Source of the DNA: Rana temporaria | Lineage: Eukaryota; Chordata; Amphibia; Anura; Ranidae | DNA length: 64,000 nt | NCBI RefSeq assembly: GCF_905171775.1 | Contig: NC_053494.1 | Coordinates: 193,811,544 to 193,875,543 of the forward strand | Direction of reading: 5' to 3' | Shown here: positions 32,845 through 43,009 of the stretch, in pieces | Layout of the letters: each line of letters starts with the position of its first letter | Position numbering within the stretch: position 1 is the stretch's first letter | Notes under the pieces: generated by a model | Database searches by the model: none | What the model saw: only the letters and a program-made list of their open reading frames with translations | What the model was told of the DNA's origin: nothing | Made by a program: the position numbers and the translations under genes

Positions 32845-33060
32845 TTGAATTTCAACATATATGACCATTCTCTTCTGATCTTTCTCCTCACACACAGATT
32901 TGTTACTCACTGGATGTGTTATTTTTATTTTTCCTCTGTAAATTCTAGAGAATGAAATGCAAGAAAATCCTAGGAGGTCAGCAATTTTTTGAGATTCTGC
33001 AATCACTACATCTGGCATAAGCATTTGATATTTTTTAAAGAAGCTTATATAGCACATTGA
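32845..33060 (-). pseudogene. Tc1-like transposase relic, N-terminal half (family 5)
   Basis: The minus strand reads VIAESQKIADLLGFSCISFSR then IYRGKIK and KRMV, matching the helix-turn-helix segment of a Tc1-like family (general pattern ISETADLLGFSRTT). It probably belongs with the C-terminal relic at 29690-30035; the intervening DNA is a LINE, a fold-back and unassigned sequence. Confidence 0.6.
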
Positions 33061-33554
33061 CCTGCCTAAATCTTTTTATTGCATTTACATACAAGTCTTG
33101 CGGCCCACAATTGCGTTGAGGAGAGGCAGAATTGGGAGATGTAAACAAGGAATTTCCCTGTTCTGACTAGTAAAATGTCGGGGATCTACTGATCCCTGTC
33201 ATCGGGAGCAGTGATCGCTGTCATGTCAGTGGTAGCCCAGCCCCCCCCACAGTTAGAATCACTCTCTACAGACACACTTAACCCCTTGATCACCCCCTAG
33301 TGTTTAACCCCTTCCCTGCCAGTGTCATTTACACAGTAATCAGTGCATTTTTATAGCAATGATCACTGTATAAATGACAATGGTCCCAAAATAGTGTTAA
33401 AAGTGTCCGATGTATCGCCATAATGTCGCAGTCCCAATAAAAATCACAAATCGCTGACATTACTAGTAAAAATAAAAATGTATAATAAAAATGCCATAAA
33501 ACTATCCCCTATTTTGTAGATGCTATAACTTTTGCGCAAACCAATCAATATACG

Positions 33555-35354
33555 TGTAGCGGCCTGCTACTTTTTAGCCGGCGCTGCTTTAAATTTAGAG
33601 GGTAGTCTGAGAGTTAGTTGAGACCGTATGATTTTTTTCCAAATTTGGGCCTCTGTTCCAGCCATGGCTGTACTGTGAGTGACCACTATTGTTGTCTGGG
33701 GTGTCGTTACCACCCCAGGCCAAGGGTGGCAGCAGTCAGGTCAAGGTGTTTTGGGTGTTCCCCTTCGGCAGCCAATCAGTGGGGGTTGATCGTCCTGCTG
33801 TGCATGCTGGGGAGGAGTACTTAAGGGACAACCAGGGTCGTCGTTCAACCAGGGTCGTCGATCCTGGGTCTGTCGTTCCATCACCCCCTGCGTGTGGCCC
33901 TCCTGCCCAGGGAAGTGTGTTCAAGTGTTCCTGGCTCTGGGACCACTTTATTCCGGGGTTGTGATCTACTAACTAGACCCGGTAGTCAGACTGGGTCTAC
34001 ATTTGCAGAGTGGTCCTGTGCTGTCCGTCGTGGATGGAGGAAGCCACTCGATGAAGAACCTAACTTGGAGAGCACCGAGCACAAGGCTTGTCACTCAGGA
34101 GAGGCCTTGAACTTCATCGAAGGACACACCATTACTGAAAGGCTGAATGATGGTCGCCTGTCAGTTCTAAGTTCACAAGAAGTTATTCGGCAGAGATCTG
34201 GGTGCTGAATCCTGTGTTGAGAGGATTTTGGACCGAATATACCTCCATCTGTGGGAAGGTCTGTGGCAGAGACTTTACCAATTTCCGTGCGCCATCTCGG
34301 CTGCTAGGCTAGTGAGAGAGGCCTATCTGGGTGCGCAATACCCACTCTGGCTAGAGTGGCGACGAAAGCTGTGTTGCTGAAAGCAGGAGTGTTTCCGGAC
34401 AGAAGTTGTGCACCTGAACCTATTACCTGTTACCCTTCCACCTTTTCAACTACTTATTTTATTCTTTTACCAAGTTCAGCAAATAAATCAAAGAAAAAAA
34501 AGACTAAGGCCCGGATTCACGTAGGAGATACTATGGCGTATCTCCAGATACGCCGTCGTATCTCTGAGTCTGAGCCGTCGTATCTTGGCGTCTGATTCAA
34601 AGAATCAGATACGCCAGAATTTCTCTAAGATACGACCAGCGTAAGTCTCCTACGCCGTCGTATTTTAACTGCATATTTACGCTGGCCGCTAGGGGTGTGT
34701 ACGCTGATTTACGCCTAGAAATATGTAAATCAGCTAGATACGCCTATTCGCCCGGCCGACGCAGTACAGATACGCCGTTTACGTTAGGCTTTTTCCAGCG
34801 TAAAGTTACCCCCGCTATATGAGGCATAGATGAGGCGTACCAATGTTAGGTATGGACGTCGGAACAGCGTAAAAATTTTCACGTTTTACGTCGTTTGCGT
34901 AAGTCGTTCGCAAATAGGGCTTGTCGTCACTTACGTTCACGTCGAAAGCAGTGGCTTTTTGCGGGTTAATTTAGAGGATGCGCACTGGGATACTTTCACG
35001 GACGGCGCATGCGCCGTTCGTAAAAAGCATCATTTACGTGGGGTCACAATAAATTTACATAACACACGCCCACATCTTCTACATTTAAATTAGGCGGGCT
35101 TACGCTGGCCTATTTACGCTACGCCGCCGCAACTTTGCTTTGTGAATACAGAACTTGCCTGTCAAAGTTGCGGAGGCGTAATGTAAATAGGATACGTTAC
35201 GCCCGCACAAAGATGCGCTCTCCTACGTGAATCTGGCCCTAAGTGTGGACATTGAACTTTTTCTCAACTCTCATCTGATACCCTAGACGGCGAGGAAATA
35301 GAGGTAACATGCCACCCAAAACAATCCAGCAGCTCCTTCGGGGGTAGTGCTACA
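33555..35354 (+). mobile_element. Solo LTR with TGTAGC/GCTACA ends, interrupted by a GGGCC element
   Basis: It starts TGTAGCGGCC and ends GGGGGTAGTGCTACA. Removing the 735 bp of the GGGCC insertion and its target duplication leaves about 1065 bp, close to the 1069 bp of the reverse-oriented copy at 24471-25539. AATAAA at about 34484 suggests plus orientation. It lacks a clean target duplication. Confidence 0.75.
34508..35239. repeat. GGGCC-type element inside a solo LTR (copy 11)
   Basis: Ends are GGCCCGGATTCACG and GTGAATCTGGCCC, flanked by TAA on both sides; removing the element and one TAA gives a continuous LTR (AGACTAAGTGTGG). The CpG-rich interior shows the family motifs in the opposite orientation to most copies. 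Confidence 0.88.
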
Positions 35355-35596
35355 CGCCTATTGCGTTTTGTTTTTTGTTTTAAACGAAAATATGTACAAG
35401 AATACATATCGGCCTAAACTGAGGAAAAAAATGATTTTTGATAAATAATGTGGGATATTTATTATAGCAAAAAATTCAAAGATATTGTGTTTTTTTTTTT
35501 TTCAAAATTGATTCTCTTCCCTTTTTGTATAAAAAAAAAGGATGTCAATTTTGTTTGGGGTTTGGGTACAGCATCGCTCGACCGCACAATTGTCAG

Positions 35597-35930
35597 TTAA
35601 CCTGCCTAGAGGTTTTCCTGAGTCTGGCTTGGGGTGAATTTTACATACCAAAAGCGGTAACCCCGAGCCAGACTCGGGATCGCATTGCAGGATACAGGGG
35701 AAGTTACTTACCTTATCCCTGGATCCTGTGATGTGTCCCCGCTGTGTGTGCAAGTTGTCATCTCGCTCGATTCACACACTGGGGACTGCCGAGTGCCGCC
35801 GTGCTCTGTTCTCGAGTGGCGCGAAGCACGGGGGTGGAGTTCGGTGCCAAATTCAAAAAAGTAAAAACACAGTATAGATACAGTATACTGTAATCTTACA
35901 GATTACAGTATACTGTATCAAATAATTACA
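35597..35930. repeat. Hairpin-rich repeat beginning TTAACCTGCC
   Basis: TTTTCCTGAGTCTGGCTTGGGG and CCCCGAGCCAGACTCGGG form an inverted pair at about 35612-35679. A perfect palindrome of ACAGTATACTGTAATC words lies at about 35888-35921. The family is unassigned. Confidence 0.6.
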
Positions 35931-36232
35931 CCTACCTTTTGTCCCTATTGGTCTGTCCAGTGTCCTGCATTCAGTTTTATATTATAAAAAATGTTCTTTC
36001 TGCCTGGAAACTGGAGATTGTCCATAGCAACCAAAAAAATTTCCATTTTCATCAAAAGTGGTTTTATCATCCCCGGGATGTCTACTAGACTCTTGTTTGG
36101 ACAGATTTAAGTGAGTTATTCCTACGAATTACAGGCCTACAATATAAAACGCCAAATTTCCATGCCAAACATTGTACCGCTTTCAGCAAAATAAGAAACT
36201 GTATGGGGAAACATTTTATTTATTATTTATTT

Positions 36233-36235
<3 letters not shown>

Positions 36236-36264
<29 letters not shown>
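36236..36264. repeat. (TA)n microsatellite
   Basis: About 14 TA dinucleotides, just downstream of the possible KYNU polyadenylation signal. Confidence 0.9.
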
Positions 36265-36273
36265 CACTTATTT

Positions 36274-36699
36274 TTTATTGTATAATAATAACAACACTGC
36301 TGTGAGGGTGAAGTGTGTCTGTGCCTGTGCTTGGGAGATTCACCCTCTCGTCCCGTCCCGGTGTACTGGTGACTATTGCCTCTGGACACAAGTGACGTAA
36401 AAATTCCAACTTTTACATTTGTTCCAGGAAAATAAGGGAAATCTTTTACTGGGGACACTTTTTCCTTTCACTTTTGAGAGATTTTCTTTTCATTTCCTGC
36501 TGTGTCTCTGAAACCTCACCAATAAGACAGAGATAGCACAAAATAAACAGACAGGGGTTTTGTCTATTCCCCATTCTATCCAAAACAGAAAAATATGTTG
36601 GCTTTGGATACAAGTACAACGATGACCTAGACATTTATAGAGACTGGACGAGAATCTATGTAACTTCAATGGAAATTTTCTTTGTCTGTTTCCTGAAGT
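36274..36699 (-). other. KYNU: Possible KYNU 3' untranslated region
   Basis: On the minus strand, sequence downstream of the KYNU stop codon runs about 420 bases before the first AATAAA (36279-36274). No repeat-family landmark or inverted repeat was seen in it. The true 3' end is not defined by the sequence alone. Confidence 0.4.
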
Positions 36700-36825
36700 T
36701 CAGATTTTTTTCTGACCAGCATCCAAAGATTCTCCCAAAATTTGAACAAATTTGAAGACATCATGAAAAGAGTTGTAGAGTGGAACTGGTGCCACCCGTA
36801 AACGATTGGGCTCCCGCATATCACA
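36700..36825 (-). CDS. KYNU: Kynureninase last coding exon
   Basis: Kynureninase is the cytosolic PLP enzyme that splits kynurenine and 3-hydroxykynurenine into (hydroxy)anthranilate and alanine on the way from tryptophan to NAD. This terminal exon follows a TTTACAG acceptor and reads CDMREPNRLRVAPVPLYNSFHD... to a TGA stop after ...AGQKKI: 41 residues. The Arg of LRVAPVPLY aligns with human R434, which binds the substrate carboxylate. The exon joins phase 0 to the GVA ending of the exon at 39137-39367, giving KRGVACDMR (human KRGVVCDKR). It lies 2.3 kb downstream of that exon. The frame is intact. Confidence 0.96.
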   Translation of the reverse strand, partial: CDMREPNRLRVAPVPLYNSFHDVFKFVQILGESLDAGQKKI

Positions 36826-37134
36826 CTGTAAAACAAATGACATAAACATTGTATTTCATACATATGTCTTTACATGAGACAAAAATGTGGCATTGCGCAT
36901 TCTTAGAAAAGCCAGATCACCAGGGAAAAATTGTTTATTCCCCATGATTTACTATAGACAGCAATGCCCCATATTCTATTGACATCTGTCAAGTTAAAAA
37001 TCAAAATAATAAATTATAGAAAATTGAGTGCCAAATTCCGCATCATGCCATCAATATATCTTAACCCCTTCAAGTTGATCTAATACATTAATGCGGCCTC
37101 ACTGGCTGGGCTTTTTTCCGTTGGGCCGCATATA
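36826..37134 (-). other. KYNU: KYNU final intron, unremarkable part
   Basis: Intron sequence without recognised repeats lies between the last exon acceptor and a Tc1-like insertion. Confidence 0.6.
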
Positions 37135-37918
37135 CAGTACAGACCAAAAGTTTTTTAACAAAAAAGTGTGAAACAACTGAAAATATATTTCATATTCTAG
37201 GTTCTTCAAAGTAGCCACCTTTTGCAGCAGACACATCTCTAGAACTGTTAAGAGGAGACTGTGTGAATCAGGCCTTTATGGTAGAATATCTGCTAGGAAA
37301 CCACTGCTAAAGAAAGGCAACAAGCAGAAGAGATCTTTGTTTCCAACCCCTGTGTCTTTGGGCGACGCAGAAAAGGTGAACGGATGGACTCTACATACCT
37401 GGTTCTCACCGTGAAGCATGGAGGAGGAGGTGTGATGGTGTGGGGGTGCTTTGCTGATGACACTGTTGGTGATTTATTAAAAATTGAAGGCATAGTGAAC
37501 CAGCATGGCTACCACAGCATCTTGCAGCGGCATGCTATTCCATACGGTTTGCGTTTAGTTGGACCATCATTTATTTTTCAACAGGACAATGACCCCAAAC
37601 ACACCTCCAGGCTGTGTAAGGGCTATTTGACCAAGAAGGAGAGTGATGGGGTGCTGCGCCAGGTGACTACCTCTTGAAGCTCATTAAGAGAATGCCAAGA
37701 GTGTGCCAAGCAGTAATCAAAGCAAAAGGTGGCTACTTTGAAGAACCTAGAATATGAAATATATTTTCAGTTGTTTCACACTTTTTTGTTATGTATAATT
37801 CCACATGTGTTCATTCATAGTTTTGATACCTTCAGTGTGAATCTACAATTTTCATAGTCATGAAAATAAAGAAAACTCTTTGAATGAGAAGGTGTGCCCA
37901 AACTTTTGGTCTGTACTG
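37135..37918 (+). mobile_element. Internally deleted Tc1-like transposon (family 6)
   Basis: The element begins CAGTACAGACCAAAAG and ends CTTTTGGTCTGTACTG, and is flanked by TA on both sides (37133-37134 and 37919-37920), the usual Tc1 target. A second inverted pair (GTGTGAAACAACTGAAAATA at about 37167 and in the same word order at 37770) lies inside. At 784 bp it is about half the usual Tc1 length. Confidence 0.9.
37384..37680 (+). pseudogene. Tc1-like transposase, C-terminal remnant
   Basis: The plus strand encodes VKHGGGGVMVWGCFADDTVG, then SFIFQQDNDPKHTSR with the second catalytic Asp, and ends soon after. The helix-turn-helix half, the first Asp and the third acidic residue are missing or frame-shifted (an RPKTQG/VFGRRRKG-type linker remnant lies just before). 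It cannot be active. It lies inside the terminal inverted repeats of 37135-37918. Confidence 0.85.
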
Positions 37919-38050
37919 TATGTGTATCTGTCTTTGTGCTGCAAGAGCGCTGGACAGCACGCTCTCATCACAGAGACCAGAGTTTTAGCGGTAGCCCCGA
38001 GTCCCATACTGACTATTTTTTTTTTATGTTATTTCCACACACAATACATA

Positions 38051-38562
38051 GGCCCGGATTCACGTAGAGCCGCGTAAAATTGTGCGGGCGTAATTTCCCA
38101 GTGTGCATTGCTCCAAAGTACGCCGCAAGGACGTCATTGTAAATGACGTCCAGCCCCATTCACGGACGACTTACGCAAACGACGCAACTTTTTAAAATTT
38201 CAACGCGGGAACGACGGCCATACTTAATATTGGCTGCGCCTCATATAGCAGGGGCAACTTTACGCCGGGAAAAGCCTAATGTAAACATCATAACTTTACT
38301 GCGCCGGCCGCGCATACGTTGGGGAATTCGAGTACCTAGCTAATTTGCATACTCGACGCAGAATTCGACGGAAGCGCCACCTAGCGGTCAAAAAAAATGC
38401 AGTTAAGATCCGACGGCGTAAGAGACTTACGCCTGTCGGATCTAATGGATATCTATGCGTAACTGATTCTAAGAATCAGACGCATAGATACAACGGCGCA
38501 ACGCAGAAATACGACGGCGTATCTGGAGATACGCCGTCGTATCTCGGTTGTGAATCTGGGCC
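38051..38562. repeat. GGGCC-type element, internally deleted (copy 12)
   Basis: Ends are GGCCCGGATTCACG and GTGAATCTGGGCC, flanked by ATA on both sides. Its left 45 bases and its right 430 bases match copy 10, but about 200 bp in between are missing. Copy 12 therefore looks like a deletion derivative of that subfamily. Confidence 0.87.
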
Positions 38563-39136
38563 ATAGTATACAATGTATCTCTCCCCTCCATTCACAGAGA
38601 GCGGAGCTCCATCAGAAAAACCCGTTGGAGTTTATTCCGACGGAAAAACCGGTCGTGTGTACGTGGCATTAGAGAACCTGAGGAGGACCACATCATGTAA
38701 TACAGCTGAAATTATTGTGCTTTATTGTATAAAAGGGTACCCACAATGTGAAAGGATAGCACAAAGTCGGCTGGCATGATGATGTCACAGGTCAGGCCCA
38801 ACCGATGCGTTTCGTCGCAAACAAGACAAAATCCTTTCTGCAATAAAGCACGCTTGGTGAGGCCTCATCACACCTGCTGACTGCCTAGCGGTGTGACGAT
38901 ACATGCTCAATTCTATCACATTACCAGAGCTGGGTGTGAAGGGGATTACATTTGTAGAAATAAAGTGGAAATAAAATAAATGTTTAGAGACCCTTTAAGA
39001 CAAGTTACCAGTAAGTTTACTTTGGTAAAGTTTGTAAAAATAAAAGAAAATCTGAATGCCTTTGTTAAAGAAAAAAAAAACCTATTGACATTGTTAATTG
39101 TTAACCACATTGGTGACATTGGACAATATGACGTAC
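38563..39136 (-). other. KYNU: KYNU intron with a short repeat fragment
   Basis: A piece at about 38775-38860 (GATGATGTCACAGG, CCGATGCGTTTCGTCG, GCAATAAAGCACGC) has the same layout as the loops at 53430-53500 and 58161-58343. The remainder is unremarkable. Confidence 0.45.
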
Positions 39137-39367
39137 CGCGACTCCTCTTTTTTCCAGCTCCTCGTAAACAGCTTTTATGGGCAACGAAAAAGTCAGGGAG
39201 AGCTGACAACCCCGCTCCTCAATGCGAGAAGGCGTGATTATTTTTGCATAAGGTTTCTCGGGTTCAGCAATGTTTTCACTGTAATAATGTTTAATTAAAT
39301 ACTCCAGATAGCCCGTCAGTAAAACAGACTTCTTTCTTAAGGTCTTCATGCTGGTTTGATTGAAAAC
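39137..39367 (-). CDS. KYNU: Kynureninase exon (small-domain region)
   Basis: This 231-base exon encodes 77 residues, phase 0 at both ends. It follows a TATATAG acceptor and is followed by GTACGTCA. It starts VFNQTSMKTLRKKSVLLTGY and ends ELEKRGVA. The central PSRIEERGCQLSLTFS stretch closely matches human kynureninase (PSHVEERGCQLTITFS from memory). In fold-type I PLP enzymes such as kynureninase this part forms the C-terminal small domain that helps close over the active site. Start and length match the human numbering window 348-424 exactly. Upstream it joins the SLE-ending exon at 53736-53821 across a 14.4-kb intron. Confidence 0.97.
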
Positions 39368-39636
39368 CTATATATAAAAGAAAAGACATTTAAATTGTAA
39401 ATGAGTAAACAACCATCTAAATCACTAAAGTCACAGAAGATAATGCAAAATAACAACTGTCTGTATTGTTTAAAGCTTTATCATGTTAGGTATACATGGG
39501 AACCTACACAATGAAAAGGGATATTAGACAATAACCCATTACATAAAAAAAACGGAGCTCACTTGTGCCCAGACTTTCAAAGAACATCCAAACAGAAAAG
39601 TTGTCATCACGGTGTTGTAGCTCTTACAATCTTATA

Positions 39637-40012
39637 CAGTGGAACCTTGGATTACAAGCAATCCAAAGTACTCATATAATAATTTGTTCCACATTGACTT
39701 CAATGGCATGGAGTACTGCATGCAGGCCAGAGGTGGGGAAGGGGCGCAAGAGAGCCTCGGAAACGGCCGGAAAGCCCAGAGGACAGTTCGGCTGACCTCG
39801 GGCCTTTCTGTGCATTTCCAAATGGCGCAGATTGGCGCTGTTCGGCTCCGGCGCCCCCTACCTCAGGCCAAATGCGGTACTGCATGCCGCTTTGGCCTGA
39901 ATCCTGCTCGTGTTGTGAGACAACACTCGCAAACTGAGTTAGGATTTTTAGAAATACAGTGCTCGTTAGGCGAAACACTCATTAACTGCGTTACTCGCAA
40001 TCCGAGGTTCCA
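39637..40012. repeat. Fold-back with TGGAACCTTGGATTAC ends
   Basis: The left end CAGTGGAACCTTGGATTACA is mirrored by CTCGCAATCCGAGGTTCCA. The middle is palindromic around about 39820 (GGCCAGAGGTGGGG with CCCCCTACCTCAGGCC). It resembles small mariner/hAT-type elements known in vertebrates but the superfamily is not assigned. Confidence 0.75.
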
Positions 40013-40534
40013 TTGATTACTAATAATTTTTATTCTTGGGATTGCAAATTTTGGACCTGACATCAGGTCAGCGTGGGTTGCGTTAGGGGTGTTTAGAGAG
40101 GTGGCCTGGGGGTGGTAAAAACAAGCGGTTAAGCCATGGTTTTTAACCCCCCACACCTGAATTGTAACACAGCCAGACAGGAATGCTTTGCTTCATGGCC
40201 ACTGCACTTTTAACTCAAGATGCAGAGTTTCATTAGTGGCACTGCCTGTCAAACTTCACCTATTGAGTTCAATGGGGCCACACTACAACTGTGAGGCGAT
40301 CATTTCGTTCGCAGTTGCATCACTGTCCTGTAATGTAACACTTCCGTTTCTGCAATTTAAAAGTGAAAGTAAAAGAAATCAGGTGCTCAGGCAGCAGTAG
40401 CGCCTCTCGAACACCTGTCAGCCTCTGCTATACTGCAGATCACTTTTCAGAGGGTGGTAATCATTACTGCTAATGTTAAAGAAGCCTTAGGGCCCTTTCA
40501 CACAGGGCGAATCAGTAATGATCGGCTTGGTCCC
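40013..40534 (-). other. KYNU: KYNU intron, mostly unassigned
   Basis: A truncated GGGCCCTTTCACACAGGGC fold-back end lies at about 40490-40512. Nothing else was recognised. Confidence 0.4.
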
Positions 40535-40802
40535 TTTTCCCTGTGTATACATGACCGGTTTTCCCGACATGTTTTCTCTTGGTCGAGAAAACTGGCCGTG
40601 TGTAGGCTCCACCGCAGTGTTTCCCTATGGGAAAACTGCAGAGGAAAAAAACACAGTGATTCGCGACGAGAAAAATTAAAACATGTTCTAAATTTTCTCG
40701 TTGTGATTCTCTGCGTTTTTTCTTGTCGGGAAAACTGCTGGAGAGCCTATACACATGACAGTTTTCCTAACGAGAAAACTGATCGTGTATACACGGCTTA
40801 AG
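40535..40802. repeat. Fold-back, GTGTATACA class, TTTTCCCGAC core
   Basis: CTGTGTATACATGACCGGTTTT at the left pairs with AAAACTGATCGTGTATACACGG at the right. The core pairs TCTCGTCGCG-like and GACGAGAAAA-like words. It abuts the next fold-back directly. Confidence 0.8.
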
Positions 40803-41194
40803 GCTGGGTTCACGCTGATATTGGGAGCTCATGTCGCATGACGTGTGAAAAACAAGTTTTCCCTATGAAAGCCATCTTAACTGGTCTGACACGAGTTGGT
40901 CCGACTTTGAAAATGCTTCCTGTACTACTTTGGTCAAAGTAGGATCCTTGTCCTTACCATCCGACTTTTGAAATCCAACATGGTGATTACAGCAGCAGTA
41001 AAAGGAATTTATCTCACACTGGGATTGTTTTGATTGGTCAAAGGACAAATCAGACTATCACAAAGTTGGATCAAAGTAGTATCTTGTTCATTCAAGTTGG
41101 ATGGATGTAGGACCGGTGTAGGACTGAGGTCGCAGAGCAAAGTAGGATGAAAGTCGTATGACTGTCGTATAGGATCAGTGTGAACCCAGCCTTA
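40799..41194. repeat. Fold-back, GGCTGGGTTCAC class
   Basis: The left end TTAAGGCTGGGTTCACGCTG is mirrored by CAGTGTGAACCCAGCCTTA. The core contains paired GTCCGACTTTG/CAAAGTTGGATC-type words. It is AT-richer than its neighbours. Confidence 0.85.
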
Positions 41195-41381
41195 TGGTCT
41201 TATGAAATAACAAAGCATAATATCCCCCATATTCGATTCATCATACACCCGGGAATCCGCATACCACCGGCGCCACTGGGTGTGATGAAAGCTAGCCTCC
41301 TTGATGCCTGATCTCTGCTACCCTCTGATATACCTCATCTGATGTGCCTGTTTATCACAACTTTCTGGTGAGTGTATTACT

Positions 41382-41808
41382 AAGGCCTCGTACACATGAT
41401 AGGTTAACCAGAGGACAACGGTCTGAAGGACCGTTTTCATTGGTCAAAACCGATCGTGTGTGGGCCCTATAGGTTATTTAACCATAGGTTAAAAAAAAGC
41501 CAACTTGCTTTAAAATTAACCTATGGATTGGTAACCGATAGGTCAAAGCCGATCGTTAGTAGGCACGACCATCGGTTGAAAATCCACGCATGCTCAGAAT
41601 CAAGTCGACGCATCGCATGCTTGGAAGCATTGAACTTCGTTTTTTTCAGCACGTCCTTGTGTTTACGTCACCGCGTTCTGACACGATCGGTTATTTAACC
41701 GATGGTGTGTAGGCGTGGCGGACCATCAGTCAGCTTCATCCCTTAACCTAGGACAACGGTCATCAGACTGTTGTCCTCTGGTTAACCTATCGTGTGTACG
41801 AGGCTTTA
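41382..41808. repeat. Fold-back, GGCCTCGTACACA class, GGTTAACC core
   Basis: The left end TAAGGCCTCGTACACATGAT pairs with ATCGTGTGTACGAGGCTTTA. The core repeats AACCGATAGGTTA-like palindromes and GGACAACGGTC pairs with GACTGTTGTCC. Confidence 0.88.
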
Positions 41809-42841
41809 CAGAATAAATAGTTTTATACTTATTGCTACACTCAGAATGGCGCTGCTCTTTGTCCTTTACATACGTACAAAAACACTCCTTACACTGAAGA
41901 TGTACTGTATATTTATTTACAAAATGGTATATATCTGTCTTTTATTGGAAAAAATATATAAAGAGCAAACTGCGAGATCCGTGCATGTTTTTCCTTGCAG
42001 CCCTAAAGTACTGTAGGTTCTATTCTGTTGATTGCACCGGGAGCTGGGACCTAGGCAGCGATGGCGAGATCCATTCTGCAGAGGTTCTACAGCAGCAATT
42101 AGCAAGTGGCGTGCCAAAAAGGGTAAAAATCGTCCATAAAAAAGAGAATCACTGAGCGCTTAACTCTCATTGTCAGAGGCTCCCCACCGCGGGTTTAATG
42201 ACAGAGACACATAGCAGCGATGTAGTGACATAAGTTCATAAACTGAAAACCCTGTAGCCTAACTGTGATGAGCTGCAGCTTAAAAAAAATATGATTTTTA
42301 TAGAGCCTTTTTACAGTGAGGTACTTTGCGCAAATGATCCCCTGGTGAGGAGTTTTCTATCTGTACTTGGATTCCCAGGTCAAATTTGCCTAATTTAGCA
42401 GCTAAAATTCATGCAGAAAGCTTTCAGGTTTCAGCTTAACAGCTTCTGTTGTTACAGATGAAGCATTAAGTTGCAATGTAGAAAATTATACAAACAATCA
42501 GTGCTCAGGAACAATATAAATGGCTTCTCTCTAAATGCGTTTTAAACGGAGCTTCTAGAGTGGGGAAAGTTAATTTGTTCTGTTGTGTCCTTGGAATTTG
42601 TGTTGTGACTCTGTAGAGACATCCGTGTACGGGAACATGCAGCAATGACACCTGCCAACAGGCAGAGAGGGATATTTATGAGTGAGCAGGGCGCCTTTAT
42701 CTCAACAAAAACCAAGGAAGCATTTAAAGAGAAATACCAAACAAAAAAAAATGGAGAATGAATGAAAACTTTGCTAGCAAGCAATTATGACCATTGGTAA
42801 AGGGCATTTTCTTTCCATGTACTTTTTATGGGATATAATTA
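41809..42841 (-). other. KYNU: KYNU intron, unassigned
   Basis: No exon, transposase or fold-back was recognised in this kilobase. It is one of the longer non-repetitive-looking stretches. Confidence 0.4.
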
Positions 42842-43005
42842 GGGGTGCAACGGATCAAAAAACTCACGGATCGGATTGATCCTCGGATCAGAGTCACGGA
42901 TCGGATCATTTTTCTGATCAGCAAAAAAAAAAAAAAGACAAGTCAAATCTTGTTACACCCACTGGAGTTTTAGATTTCACAGTTATTTTCAACACAAAAT
43001 GGAGC
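42842..43005. repeat. Repeat fragment GGGTGCAACGGATC
   Basis: The words GGGTGCAACGGATC, ACGGATCGGA and GATCAGCAAAAAAA resemble the block at 24233-24280 inside the AGGGCTGT element. The fragment ends at the neighbouring GGGCC element. Confidence 0.5.
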
Positions 43006-43009
43006 TTAT

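Larger units (their letters stand above)
33100..35596 (+). mobile_element. TTAA-type element split by an LTR (copy 3)
   Basis: At 33230-33554 and again at 35355-35596 the sequence follows the internal block of the TTAA elements (AGTGTCATTTACACAG, ATAATGTCGCAGTC, CTATCCCCTATTTTGTAGATGC, AACCAATCAATATACG | CGCCTATTGCG, CATATCGGCCTAAACTGAGG, GACCGCACAATTGTCAGTTAA). The LTR at 33555-35354 interrupts it within the AATCAATAAACGCTTATTGCG word. Outer termini are degraded. Confidence 0.72.
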
